A stretch of 64,000 nucleotides of DNA, taken from the NCBI RefSeq assembly GCF_003994235.2, contig NZ_RYFG02000109.1, forward strand, positions 20,134-84,133. The letters are read 5' to 3'. Shown piece by piece: positions 36,084 through 45,339 of this stretch. Below the pieces are notes generated by a model. It saw nothing but the letters and a program-made list of their open reading frames with translations. It was not told where the DNA came from and searched no databases. Source of the stretch: Candidatus Methylobacter oryzae (GTDB lineage Bacteria > Pseudomonadota > Gammaproteobacteria > Methylococcales > Methylomonadaceae). Made by a program: the position numbers and the translations under genes. How positions within the stretch are numbered: position 1 is the stretch's first letter; every line of letters begins with the position of its first letter.

Positions 36084-38519
36084 ATGACCTGGCTAATCTT
36101 ATTGCTCATTATCCTCAGCGTTCTGGCTTATATCAGCGCGTCGATTCATTTGGCTACATTAGTCATAGCCGGATGGTTGGGAGTTTATTCCTTGTCTGTT
36201 GAAAGTGGCATCCTCGTATTTTTGCTTTGGGTGATTTTCGACATCGTTTTTATCCCGCTGAATTTTCCGGCTATCCGCAAACTGTTATTCAGCCGTCCGA
36301 TTTTCAAGTTGATGAAGCCGATGCTGCCGCAAATGTCGCAAACCGAACGCGAAGCGTTGGAAGCGGGCAATACCTGGTGGGATGCAGAGCTATTTTCCGG
36401 AAATCCCGATTGGAAGGTATTGCTGGATCTGCCCGCGCCGAAATTGAGCGCCGAAGAACAAGCCTTCCTCAATGGCCCGGTCGAGACGTTATGCGGCATG
36501 CTGGACGATTGGGACATTACCCGCAATCGCTTCGATTTGCCGGGTGAAGTATGGGACTTTATCAAACAGCATAAATTCTGCGGCATGATCATACCGAAGC
36601 GCTACGGCGGCCTGGAGTTCAGCGACTATGCGCATTCCGAAGCGGTGATGAAAATCTCCAGCCGCTGCGCTACCGCTGCCGTTACCGTGATGGTGCCCAA
36701 TTCGTTGGGACCGGCCAAATTATTGCTGTTATACGGCACCGAGCAGCAGAAAAATCATTATCTGCCGCGTTTGGCAACAGGCGAGGAAATACCGGCGTTT
36801 GCATTAACCGGCCCCCATGCGGGCAGCGATGCCGGAGCGATGCCCGATACCGGCATCGTCTGTTACGGCAAATTCGAAGGCAAAGACAACGTGCTGGGCA
36901 TCCGGCTCAATTGGGAAAAGCGCTATATCACTTTAGGGCCGGTTGCCACGGTGCTGGGTTTGGCATTCAAGCTCTACGATCCGAATCATTTGCTCGGCGA
37001 CAACGAAAACATCGGCATTACCGTTGCGCTGATTCCGACCAATACCCCTGGTGTTTCAATAGGCAGACGCCACTTTCCGCTGGATTCGGCGTTCCAGAAC
37101 GGCCCGAATTGGGGCAAGGACGTATTTATCCCGATGGACTGGATTATCGGCGGCAAACAGCAGGTCGGCAACGGCTGGCGGATGCTGATGCAATGTTTGG
37201 CGACCGGCAGGGCCGTATCGTTGCCGGCTCTTAGCGCCGGCGCGTCGAAAATGCTCAGCCGTAATTGCGGCGCTTATGCCCGGATACGCAAGCAGTTCAA
37301 CTTGCCGATAGGCGAGTTCGAAGGCATTGAAGAGCCGCTGTCGCGCATGGCAGGCCAGACTTATATTATCGACGCCGCGCGCAAAGTGACCGCCGCCGCG
37401 CTGGATGACGGGCAAAAACCGTCGGTTATTTCGGCGATTATCAAATACGAACTGACCGAAAGGATGCGCCGCGTCGTTAACGACGGCATGGACATTCAAG
37501 GCGGCTCCGGCATTTGCCTGGGGCCTAAAAACTATCTTGGCCGGATGTACCAGGTGATTCCGGTCAGCATTACCGTCGAAGGCGCGAATATCCTGACCCG
37601 CAGCATGATGATTTTCGGCCAGGGCGCGATTCGTTGCCATCCTTACATCCAACGGGAAATGGAAGCTCTGGGCCTGGAGAATCCCGAGTTGGCTTTACAG
37701 CAATTCGATGAGGTGCTGTTTAAGCATATCGGTTCCCTATTGCATAATCTGGCCGCAGGTATCTGGCTGGGCTTAAGCGCTGCCCGTTTTATTAACGCGC
37801 CCGGCGATCAACATACGCAACGTTATTTCCGTCAGCTTGCGAGGCTTAGCGTCGGTTTTGCGCTGGCTGCGGATTTTGCATTGCTGACGCTGGGCAACTC
37901 GCTTAAGCGTAAGGAAAGAATCTCCGGGCGCTTTGCCGACGTGTTGAGTAACCTGTATTTATGCTCTTGCGTGCTGAAACATTACCGGGATCAAGGCAGT
38001 CCGCCGGACGATTTGCCGCTGCTGCATTGGGCCTGCCGGCAAACCCTGTATCGCGCCCAGCAATCGTTACTAGCGATTTTTCATATCCTGCCGATGCGGC
38101 TTCCGGCTTATCTGTTACGAGCCGCGCTATTCCCCACCGGCAAAGCCTGTGCGCCGCCGGCCGATCATTTGGTTCACCGGACTGCGGCGCTGCTGCTGAA
38201 CGATTCCGCTACTCGCGACCGTTTAACTCAAGGCATTTATATTAACGATAAGCCCGACGATGCGACCGGTAGGATTGAAGTCGCTTTCCGGGCCGTGCTT
38301 GCGGCAATGCCGGTTGAAGCCAAAATCCACGCCGCGCAAAAGCAAAAACAACTTCCGAAAGGCGCGGTTCTGGATCTGCTTCAGATCGCAATCGCCAAGG
38401 CTATTATTAGCAACGAAGAGGCTGAATTGATAGTGGCCGCCGAAAAGGCCCGCTTTGCAGCGATTAGCGTCGATGATTTTAGTGCCGGGCAATTTGGCAG
38501 GATGGGAGGAACGCAGTAA
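36084..38519 (+). CDS. fadE: Acyl-CoA dehydrogenase, FadE type
   Basis: An 811-residue flavoprotein that introduces the first double bond of beta-oxidation. Its length matches E. coli FadE (814), much longer than ordinary 380-residue acyl-CoA dehydrogenases. Two hydrophobic segments occupy the first 70 residues (LILLLIILSVLAYISASIHLATLVIAGWLG), so it is membrane-associated. The core has FALTGPHAGSDAG, YITLGPVATVLGLAFKLYDP and DIQGGSGICLGPKNYLGRMYQ, all FAD or substrate-binding segments of the family. AAGGAG before the ATG marks the start. With the two preceding genes it provides all four chemical steps of beta-oxidation; acyl-CoA synthetase and ETF genes are not in the window. Confidence 0.92.
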   Translation: MTWLILLLIILSVLAYISASIHLATLVIAGWLGVYSLSVESGILVFLLWVIFDIVFIPLNFPAIRKLLFSRPIFKLMKPMLPQMSQTEREALEAGNTWWDAELFSGNPDWKVLLDLPAPKLSAEEQAFLNGPVETLCGMLDDWDITRNRFDLPGEVWDFIKQHKFCGMIIPKRYGGLEFSDYAHSEAVMKISSRCATAAVTVMVPNSLGPAKLLLLYGTEQQKNHYLPRLATGEEIPAFALTGPHAGSDAGAMPDTGIVCYGKFEGKDNVLGIRLNWEKRYITLGPVATVLGLAFKLYDPNHLLGDNENIGITVALIPTNTPGVSIGRRHFPLDSAFQNGPNWGKDVFIPMDWIIGGKQQVGNGWRMLMQCLATGRAVSLPALSAGASKMLSRNCGAYARIRKQFNLPIGEFEGIEEPLSRMAGQTYIIDAARKVTAAALDDGQKPSVISAIIKYELTERMRRVVNDGMDIQGGSGICLGPKNYLGRMYQVIPVSITVEGANILTRSMMIFGQGAIRCHPYIQREMEALGLENPELALQQFDEVLFKHIGSLLHNLAAGIWLGLSAARFINAPGDQHTQRYFRQLARLSVGFALAADFALLTLGNSLKRKERISGRFADVLSNLYLCSCVLKHYRDQGSPPDDLPLLHWACRQTLYRAQQSLLAIFHILPMRLPAYLLRAALFPTGKACAPPADHLVHRTAALLLNDSATRDRLTQGIYINDKPDDATGRIEVAFRAVLAAMPVEAKIHAAQKQKQLPKGAVLDLLQIAIAKAIISNEEAELIVAAEKARFAAISVDDFSAGQFGRMGGTQ

Positions 38520-38665
38520 CTCACCGTATTAACAAAAGTCAGGCGGTTTTCTCCGTCATTGCTGCAGCATCCGTGCCCAGCCAGCGTGCTATGCTATTAT
38601 GCCGGCAGGCAAGCTTGCTGTATGAGTTTCATGCCGCTTCAACATTTTTTCTTGGAGAACCTTGA

Positions 38666-38956
38666 ATGCGTCCATCAATAGCGCTGCAAATTCACCGCGA
38701 CGCGATCCGCGAAATCGCCTTGCGCCATCGGGTCAAAAACGTGCGCGTATTCGGGTCGGTGCTGCGCGGCGACGATACCGAAGACAGCGATCTGGACTTG
38801 CTGGTCGATCCTACGCCGGAAACCACACTAATGGATATTGCCAAGATTCAAGTCGAAGTTGCCCGCATGCTTAATGTTACGGTTGATGTGTTGACGCCCC
38901 GAGCATTGCCCGACAAATTCCGCGATCAAGTGATAAAAGAGGCCCAGCCGGTATGA
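38666..38956 (+). CDS. MntA-like nucleotidyltransferase antitoxin
   Basis: A 96-residue minimal nucleotidyltransferase. The signature GS-X10-DxD is intact: Gly30-Ser31 and Asp42/Asp44 in GSVLRGDDTEDSDLDLLVD. In the HepT/MntA type VII toxin-antitoxin system this protein AMPylates the HEPN toxin and neutralises it. The stop overlaps the start of the HepT-like gene (ATGA at 38953-38956), the usual arrangement of the pair. GGAG lies nine bases before the ATG. Confidence 0.88.
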   Translation: MRPSIALQIHRDAIREIALRHRVKNVRVFGSVLRGDDTEDSDLDLLVDPTPETTLMDIAKIQVEVARMLNVTVDVLTPRALPDKFRDQVIKEAQPV

Positions 38957-39315
38957 GTAAAAAAGATGCCCTGCGTATTCCCGATTACCTTGGGCATATC
39001 ATCGAAGCAATTGAGCGTATTCATCGTTATGTCGAAGATTTAGATGAGGTTGCGTTTTTGCAGGATGAAAAAACTCAAGATGCGGTGGTCAGGAACTTTG
39101 AGATTATTGGCGAGGCCTCGCGCAACATTGAACGTTATCATCCGGCTTATGCCCAAGCCCATCCTGAAATACCCTGGATATTTATGTACACTATGCGTAA
39201 CCGTATTGCTCACGGGTATTTTAAAGTGGATTTTGAATTGGTTTGGAAAACCATCCGCGGCGATTTACCCGAACTGTACGAACAAGTCCGGCGCTTGATC
39301 GGCCCATTGGCCTAA
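38953..39315 (+). CDS. HepT-like HEPN toxin (DUF86)
   Basis: A 120-residue HEPN-domain protein. The RNase motif R-X4-H-X-Y is present as Arg82...His87-Gly-Tyr89 in RNRIAHGY, so the toxin looks active. FEIIGEASRNIE and the tail LPELYEQVRRLI are typical for DUF86. HepT family members cleave RNA, reported for tRNA or mRNA, and are held in check by the adjacent MntA protein through AMPylation of the Tyr. The pair forms a two-gene operon between fadE and the sulfatase. Confidence 0.88.
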   Translation: MSKKDALRIPDYLGHIIEAIERIHRYVEDLDEVAFLQDEKTQDAVVRNFEIIGEASRNIERYHPAYAQAHPEIPWIFMYTMRNRIAHGYFKVDFELVWKTIRGDLPELYEQVRRLIGPLA

Positions 39316-39375
39316 GTGCGTTATCGGCGCGGACGATTTTAGAGCTCAGCAATTAAGCAACTCCACTGTAAAAGC

Positions 39376-39419
39376 GTTAGTGTAAAATAACAGCTAATCG
39401 ATTAGTGATTGACACTAAC
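39376..39419. promoter_or_regulatory. Nested palindromes before the sulfatase gene
   Basis: GTTAGTGT (39376-39383) and ACACTAAC (39412-39419) are exact inverted copies, and CTAATCGATTAG between them is a perfect 12-bp palindrome. The block lies 50 bases before the next ATG and could be an operator. No regulator gene lies beside it. Confidence 0.4.
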
Positions 39420-39469
39420 AGGGCAGCTTTCGACTACCCTTTATTTTATTTTTCAGGTAACAACTTCAA

Positions 39470-41383
39470 ATGGGCGCAAACGCATTGTTTTCAAAGTCGC
39501 GGTTCACTATTGTCTTACTGTTTTTATTAATTAATTTAAGTACTTTTGCTTTGCTAAGGGTGGCTTTACTGGTTAAACAACTGGCCGACATCGATTCGCC
39601 TGTTTACCAGATCGCGCTGGCTTTTGTGATTGGCTTCGTCCATGACCTGGCTTTTTTCAGCTACTTGCTGATCCCTTTCGTCCTGTATCTGCTGGTGCTG
39701 CCGAGCCGTTTTTATCAAAGCAAGATTCATAAAATAATCAGCTTTAGCGTATTTTTTATCTGTTTATACGTGTTGTTTTTTATCGAATTGTCGGAATGGA
39801 CTTTTTGGGATGAATTTGGGGTCAGGTTTAATTTTATTGCTGTCGATTACCTGATTTATACCCATGAGGTGGTCAGTAACATCATTGAATCCTATCCTTT
39901 GGGCTGGTTGTTGTCGGCTATCCTGGTCGTTACCGTGCTATGTTTTTTATCGGTAAGGAAAGCGCTGTCGCGTACCTTTAATGCGGATGAACCGTTTTTG
40001 TCGCGATTGAAAATTAGCGGCGCTTTACTGTTGTTGCCGGTAATCAGCTACGCTGTTGTCGGCTCCACTTGGTACCAGTTCTCAACGAATACCTATCTTA
40101 ATGAGTTGGCCGCCAACGGTCCTTATCAGTTCTTTTCGGCATTTAGAAATAACGAGCTGGATTACCGGCATTTTTACAAGGTAGGCGATGATCAACAATT
40201 ATCCAGCGTAATCAAGAAACAACTGGGCGCTGAGGACGAATCCGGGAGTTTATATAACATCAAACGCGTGGTTAAACCGGCAGGCGAAGAAAAACGCCTG
40301 AATGTCATTTTGATTACTGTCGAGAGCTTAAGCGCCGATTTCTTGGCGACTTTCGGCAATAAAGAGAATATTACGCCGTATATGGATGAGTGGTTTAAAG
40401 AGGGTTTGCTGTTTACCAATTTCTATGCAACCGGCACCCGCACCATCAGGGGGCTTGAGTCGTTAACGCTATCCATCCCGCCTACACCCGGCCAAGCCAT
40501 TGTCAAACGGCCCGATAACGGCAACTTGTTCAGCTTTGGCAGGGTGTTGCAGCAAAAAGGCTACGATACTGCATTTTTATACGGAGGCCGGGGTTATTTT
40601 GACAATATGAACGCCTTTTATTCCGGCAACGGTTATCGCATCGTTGATCAAACCGATTTTACCGAGGAAGAAATGACGTTCTCCAATGCCTGGGGCGTTT
40701 CGGACGACATTATTTTTAACCGTACTTTAAAAGAAGCCGATAAGGATTTTCAAAATAATAAGCCGTTCTTCTTTCAGATCATGACGACCAGTAATCATCG
40801 GCCTTACACTTATCCTGACGGTAAGATCGACTTGCCGCAAGGCAGCCGGCAAGGCGCGGTTAAATATACCGACTTTGCGATACATCAATTCATCGAACAG
40901 GCCAAAGCCAAGCCTTGGTTCGATAATACCGTGTTTGTGATGGTAGCCGACCATTGCGCCGGCAGCGCGCGCAAAACAGAGTTGCCCGTCGATAAATACC
41001 ATATCCCGCTGTTTATCTATTCGCCGAAGCATGTGCCGGCAGTAAGAAACGATACCGTGTCTAGTCAGATTGACGTTGCTCCGACTGTGCTTGGGTTTCT
41101 AAATATTAGCTATGAAAGCCAGTTTTATGGGCACGATATTATGCGGATGCGTAAAGAAGAAGGCCGGGCGCTGGTCAGTAATTACCAGAAGCTGGGGCTG
41201 TTTAAAGATAATAAGCTGGTGTATTTATCGCCTCAGCAAAAAGTCGATGTAGTCGACGATCCTTTGGGCGCGCACAAGCCGTTGGATATGAGCGCCGCCG
41301 ATTCGCTGGTAACCGAGAATATGGCTTACTATCAGTCGGCGGATTATATTTGGGCGCATCGTTTGAGCCGGTACCAGCCGTAA
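39470..41383 (+). CDS. LtaS/OpgB-like membrane sulfatase (phosphoglycerol transferase-type)
   Basis: A 637-residue inner-membrane enzyme. Five hydrophobic segments fill the first about 200 residues, followed by an alkaline-phosphatase-superfamily domain facing the periplasm. The domain has LNVILITVESLSADFLATFG for the first metal site, a GTRTIRG nucleophile region (Thr325 likely), GYDTAFLYGG and TVFVMVADHCA for further metal ligands. Gram-positive LtaS members polymerise glycerol phosphate, and Gram-negative relatives transfer phosphoglycerol or phosphoethanolamine to glycans or lipids. The acceptor here is unknown. It stands alone, with possible operator palindromes upstream. Confidence 0.85.
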   Translation: MGANALFSKSRFTIVLLFLLINLSTFALLRVALLVKQLADIDSPVYQIALAFVIGFVHDLAFFSYLLIPFVLYLLVLPSRFYQSKIHKIISFSVFFICLYVLFFIELSEWTFWDEFGVRFNFIAVDYLIYTHEVVSNIIESYPLGWLLSAILVVTVLCFLSVRKALSRTFNADEPFLSRLKISGALLLLPVISYAVVGSTWYQFSTNTYLNELAANGPYQFFSAFRNNELDYRHFYKVGDDQQLSSVIKKQLGAEDESGSLYNIKRVVKPAGEEKRLNVILITVESLSADFLATFGNKENITPYMDEWFKEGLLFTNFYATGTRTIRGLESLTLSIPPTPGQAIVKRPDNGNLFSFGRVLQQKGYDTAFLYGGRGYFDNMNAFYSGNGYRIVDQTDFTEEEMTFSNAWGVSDDIIFNRTLKEADKDFQNNKPFFFQIMTTSNHRPYTYPDGKIDLPQGSRQGAVKYTDFAIHQFIEQAKAKPWFDNTVFVMVADHCAGSARKTELPVDKYHIPLFIYSPKHVPAVRNDTVSSQIDVAPTVLGFLNISYESQFYGHDIMRMRKEEGRALVSNYQKLGLFKDNKLVYLSPQQKVDVVDDPLGAHKPLDMSAADSLVTENMAYYQSADYIWAHRLSRYQP

Positions 41384-41509
41384 TACGATAGATAACTAAG
41401 CGGATGAAACTCTTGGATAAACGACGAGCCGGGCAAGTGCCGAGGTTGTACGAATAAAGGGCATCTGTCACAATAACAGTAATGTAGTGACTAACAAAAG
41501 GACAGCTCT

Positions 41510-42769
41510 ATGGCTGAGATAACTGAAGTACCTAGCCCTTTTTGCGGTATAGGCACCGATGACCTGACTATTCAGGTTAACGGCGTATCGCTAAAAGTGG
41601 TTGAAAACGGCTGTGCGGTTAATTCTCCCGCTTTTGAACAGGCTATTACCGATACCAGTGCCCGGGTCGATGGTAAAGAGGTCAGCCTGGAGGCGGCCGT
41701 CGCAAAGGCTGCGGCGTTGTTAAAGGATACTAACCAGCCTGTTATCGGCGGTTGTGCGACAGACGTGAACGGCATGCGGGCGTTGTTGGCTTTGGCCGAC
41801 CGTAGCGGCGCAGTGGTCGATAATATGAATTTTACCGGGGCGCGCAATAATTTTCTCGCGTTGCAAGACTCCGGCTGGATGAATACGACGCTGGCGGAAG
41901 TGAAAAACCGCTGTGATTTATTACTAGTGGTCGGCGTCGATCTGGAAAGTTTCTCACCGCGATTTTTCGAGCGTTATCTATGGAATGAAGAATCCATGTT
42001 CCTGGACGATACCGGCAAGCGCGAAATTATCTACTTGGGTAAAGCGCCTTCCGGTAATGCATCGACCTCGCCTGGCGGCCGGAAAGCATCGGTTTTTGAA
42101 TGCACCAACGGCGATTTGCCGGATGTTATCGCAGTCTTAAGAGCGCTGGTTAAAGGCAATCCGATTCGCGTCGATTCGGTCGGCGGTATTGCCGTGGCCG
42201 ATTTGCAGGCAATTGCCGATAAACTGAAAGCGGCAAGCTATAGCGTAGTCACCTGGGCAGCCGGCGCGTTGGCGTATAGCCAAGCTGAACTGACAGTGCA
42301 GACGCTTTCCGAAATGATTAAAGATATTAATAATCTGGACACCCGTAGCTCCGGTTTGCCGTTAGGCGGTAAGGAAGGCGATCAGACAGCCAACCAGGTT
42401 TGCGGTTGGACGACCGGTTATCCGGCGCGTACACGCTTTTCCAGCGGCTTTCCCGAGTACGATCCTTATTTGAACGATACTAATTTTCTGTTGAACAATG
42501 GCGAGGCGGATGCGCTGGTTTGGGTTCAGGCATTCAATGCGAAGGCCGTGCCGCCGGTAACGGATTTGCCGACGATTGTCGTGGGGCGTTCCGGAATGAC
42601 TTTTGCCAAAGAACCGGATGTGTTTATTCCAGTCGGTACGCCGGGCATCGACCATGCCGGCCACGCTTACCGTATGGATAACGTGGTTGCGATACGCTTG
42701 AAAAAGTTGCGCGAATCCGGCCTGCCCAGTACGTTCGACGTACTTCATGCCATTGAACAAGCATTGTAG
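41510..42769 (+). CDS. fhcB: Formyltransferase/hydrolase complex subunit B (FhcB, FwdB-like)
   Basis: A 419-residue homologue of the molybdenum/tungsten subunit of formylmethanofuran dehydrogenase. In methylotrophs the protein no longer carries out redox chemistry and serves as a structural part of the Fhc complex. The sequence agrees: of the iron-sulfur Cys cluster only Cys12 (PFCGIGTDDL) remains, and the segment where the metal-ligand Cys/Sec is expected reads NFTGARNNFLALQ. AAAGGA before the ATG gives the start. The four fhc genes are closely spaced and co-directional, and produce formate from formyl-H4MPT in the cytoplasm during C1 oxidation. Confidence 0.93.
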   Translation: MAEITEVPSPFCGIGTDDLTIQVNGVSLKVVENGCAVNSPAFEQAITDTSARVDGKEVSLEAAVAKAAALLKDTNQPVIGGCATDVNGMRALLALADRSGAVVDNMNFTGARNNFLALQDSGWMNTTLAEVKNRCDLLLVVGVDLESFSPRFFERYLWNEESMFLDDTGKREIIYLGKAPSGNASTSPGGRKASVFECTNGDLPDVIAVLRALVKGNPIRVDSVGGIAVADLQAIADKLKAASYSVVTWAAGALAYSQAELTVQTLSEMIKDINNLDTRSSGLPLGGKEGDQTANQVCGWTTGYPARTRFSSGFPEYDPYLNDTNFLLNNGEADALVWVQAFNAKAVPPVTDLPTIVVGRSGMTFAKEPDVFIPVGTPGIDHAGHAYRMDNVVAIRLKKLRESGLPSTFDVLHAIEQAL

Positions 42770-42778
42770 GTAAGTAAT

Positions 42779-44446
42779 ATGTTGATTAAATTAACAGGCG
42801 GGGCTGTTTATGATCCTGCCAGCGGGATCGATGGCGTAAAACAGGATATTTACATTCAGGACGGACGCGTCGTCAATAAGCCGGTTGGCGATTTTAAAGT
42901 CGATAAGGAATACGATTTAAACGGCAAGATCGTAATGTCCGGCGCGATTGACATGCACACGCATATCGGCGGCGGTAAAGGCAATATTGCCCGGACGCTG
43001 CTGCCGGAAGACCATCGCCAGGATCCCGTTCACCGTACCGATATTTGCCGTTCCGGCTGCGGCCATGCGATGCCCAGCACCTTCGTGACCGGTTACCGTT
43101 ATGCGGAAATGGGCTATACGGCCGGTTTCGAGCCCGCGGTATTGCCGGTCAACGCACGTCAGGCGCATATGGAAATGGCCGATATTCCGATTTTGGACAA
43201 AGGCGGCTATGTGTTATTGGGCAGCGACGATTATTTGCTGCGCATGTTGACGGCGAAAAAAGACCAGAAAGCGATTAACGATTATGTTGCTTTTACGATG
43301 CAGGCCGCTAAGGCGATTGGCGTTAAAGTCGTTAATCCCGGCGGCATTAATGCGTTTAAGTTTAACCAGCGCAAGCTGGATCTGGATGAACAAAATAGCC
43401 ATTACGGCGTAACCCCGCGTGAAATTTTGCAAGTATTGGCGACGGCCATCAAAGAATTAGGCGTAAGCCATCCGCTGCACGTGCACGGTTGCAACCTGGG
43501 CGTGCCCGGCAATATGGATACCACGCTGAATACGATCCAGGGCATAGGCGGTCTGCCGATGCATTTGACTCATATCCAGTTCCATAGTTACGGCACCGAA
43601 GGGGATTTCAAGTTTTCGTCCGGTGCGGCGCAGATTGCCGAAGCCGTCAATAAAAACAAGAATATCACTATTGACGTCGGTCAGATTCTGTTTGGGCAAA
43701 CCGTAACCGCGTCCGGCGATAACATGCGTCAACATGCCAATTATAAGCATGCCAGCCCGAATAAATGGGTGACGATGGATATTGAATGCGACGCGGGCTG
43801 CGGTGTGGTACCGTTTAAATACAAGGATCAAAACTTCGTCAATGCGCTGCAATGGGCGATTGGTTTGGAGACTTTCTTGTTGGTTGACGATCCTTGGCGT
43901 ATTTTCCTGACCACGGACCATCCGAACGGTGCGCCGTTCACCAGCTACCCGCATTTGATCCGTTTGTTGATGGACAGAAGTTTCCGTAACGACGTATTGG
44001 CTACGATTCATCCTGAAGCGCAGAAGATGACGACGTTGGCGTCCATCGACCGCGAATACAGTTTGCAGGAAATTGCGATTATGACTCGCGCCGGTGCGGC
44101 CAGATTGATTGGTCTGCAAGACCGCGGCGGCTTGAGCGCCGGCAACTGGGCCGACATTACCGTTTATACCGATAACGCCGATCGGCAGAAGATGTTCGAA
44201 AAACCGGATTATGTGTTTAAAGACGGTGAATTGGTGGTGGTTGACGGCAAAGTGGTTCATACCAAGTGGGGCACAACTCACGTGGTTAAGCCGGATTATG
44301 ATTTGTCGGTGGAAAAGGATTTGCAAGCCTATTTTGACCGCTTTCTGACTATGAAATTAGGCAACTTTAAAATCAGCGATGACGAGATAACAGAGGATGG
44401 ACGCGGCAGTTTGACTGTGCATCCGCTTAAAGGAGATGTGGCATGA
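42779..44446 (+). CDS. fhcA: Formyltransferase/hydrolase complex subunit A (FhcA, FwdA-like amidohydrolase)
   Basis: A 555-residue amidohydrolase-superfamily protein that hydrolyses formyl-methanofuran-type intermediates to formate. The metal-binding HxH is His60-Thr-His62 in IDMHTHIGG, and further His residues lie in SHPLHVHGCNLG, HLTHIQFHSYG and TTDHPNGAPF. The family-specific FVTGYRYAEMGYTAGFEPAV segment is present. It follows fhcB by nine bases and its stop overlaps fhcD (ATGA at 44443-44446), so subunits are translated together. Confidence 0.95.
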   Translation: MLIKLTGGAVYDPASGIDGVKQDIYIQDGRVVNKPVGDFKVDKEYDLNGKIVMSGAIDMHTHIGGGKGNIARTLLPEDHRQDPVHRTDICRSGCGHAMPSTFVTGYRYAEMGYTAGFEPAVLPVNARQAHMEMADIPILDKGGYVLLGSDDYLLRMLTAKKDQKAINDYVAFTMQAAKAIGVKVVNPGGINAFKFNQRKLDLDEQNSHYGVTPREILQVLATAIKELGVSHPLHVHGCNLGVPGNMDTTLNTIQGIGGLPMHLTHIQFHSYGTEGDFKFSSGAAQIAEAVNKNKNITIDVGQILFGQTVTASGDNMRQHANYKHASPNKWVTMDIECDAGCGVVPFKYKDQNFVNALQWAIGLETFLLVDDPWRIFLTTDHPNGAPFTSYPHLIRLLMDRSFRNDVLATIHPEAQKMTTLASIDREYSLQEIAIMTRAGAARLIGLQDRGGLSAGNWADITVYTDNADRQKMFEKPDYVFKDGELVVVDGKVVHTKWGTTHVVKPDYDLSVEKDLQAYFDRFLTMKLGNFKISDDEITEDGRGSLTVHPLKGDVA

Positions 44447-45339
44447 TCATTAATGGCGTAGCTATAGATGCGACTTTCGCCGAAGCGTTTCCGATGAAAG
44501 CGACTCGCGCGATCATCACCGCGCAAAATGAAAAATGGGCGATGATTTCAGCCCAAGCGATGACCGGCTTTGCCACGTCGGTGATTGCCTGCGGTTGTGA
44601 GGCGGGAATTGAGCGGGTTCTCGATCCGTCCGAAACCCCTGACGGCCGTCCCGGTGTTTCGATCATGATTTTTGCGATGGGCGGGAAAGGATTGGCTAAA
44701 CAACTTGAAACGCGGGCAGGGCAGTGTGTGTTGACATCGCCGACCTCGGCTTTGTTTGCAGGTATCGATGGCGGTACGCGAATAGCGTTGGGTAAAAACC
44801 TGCGTTATTTCGGCGACGGTTTTCAAGTGGCTAAATTGATCGACGGTAAGCGTTACTGGCGTATCCCGGTCATGGATGGCGAATTCTTGGCCGAAGCGAC
44901 CACAGGACAAGTCGATGCTGTCGGCGGCGGTAATTTTCTGGTATTGGCCGAGTCGCAACCGCAAGCCTTGGCGGCCTGTGAGGCGGCCATTGAAGAAATG
45001 CGTAAAATTCCGAATGTGATTATGCCTTTTCCGGGGGGGGTGGTGCGCTCCGGTTCCAAGGTTGGGTCTAAATATAAGGCTTTGGGGGCGTCTACCAACG
45101 ATGCGTTCTGTCCGACGTTAAAAGGCATGACCAAAACCGATCTTTCGCCGGAAGTCGAATCGGTTATGGAGATCGTGATTGACGGTTTAAGCAAAGAAGA
45201 CATCGATAAAGCCATGCGTGTCGGTATTCAGGCGGTTTGCGATTTAGGTGCTGCGAACGGCATTAAACGCATTAGTGCGGGTAATTACGGTGGCAAGCTG
45301 GGACCGTTCCACTTTCACTTACAGGAGATTATGGCATGA
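44443..45339 (+). CDS. fhcD: Formylmethanofuran--tetrahydromethanopterin formyltransferase (FhcD / Ftr)
   Basis: A 298-residue formyltransferase that moves the formyl group from H4MPT to the Fhc-bound methanofuran analogue. It is collinear with archaeal Ftr: INGVAIDATFAEAFPMKATRAIIT at the N-terminus, GKNLRYFGDGFQ in the middle, MPFPGGVVRSGSKVGSKYK, then LKGMTKTDLSPEVESVMEIVI. ATGA overlaps join it to fhcA and fhcC. Its presence places the H4MPT formaldehyde oxidation pathway in this organism. Confidence 0.96.
   Translation: MIINGVAIDATFAEAFPMKATRAIITAQNEKWAMISAQAMTGFATSVIACGCEAGIERVLDPSETPDGRPGVSIMIFAMGGKGLAKQLETRAGQCVLTSPTSALFAGIDGGTRIALGKNLRYFGDGFQVAKLIDGKRYWRIPVMDGEFLAEATTGQVDAVGGGNFLVLAESQPQALAACEAAIEEMRKIPNVIMPFPGGVVRSGSKVGSKYKALGASTNDAFCPTLKGMTKTDLSPEVESVMEIVIDGLSKEDIDKAMRVGIQAVCDLGAANGIKRISAGNYGGKLGPFHFHLQEIMA

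Noticed and set aside
43457..44326. Long open frame of 289 codons on the minus strand
   Set aside because: It lies wholly antisense to fhcA, a clearly conserved gene, and its product is rich in His, Arg and Gln as expected of a shadow frame.
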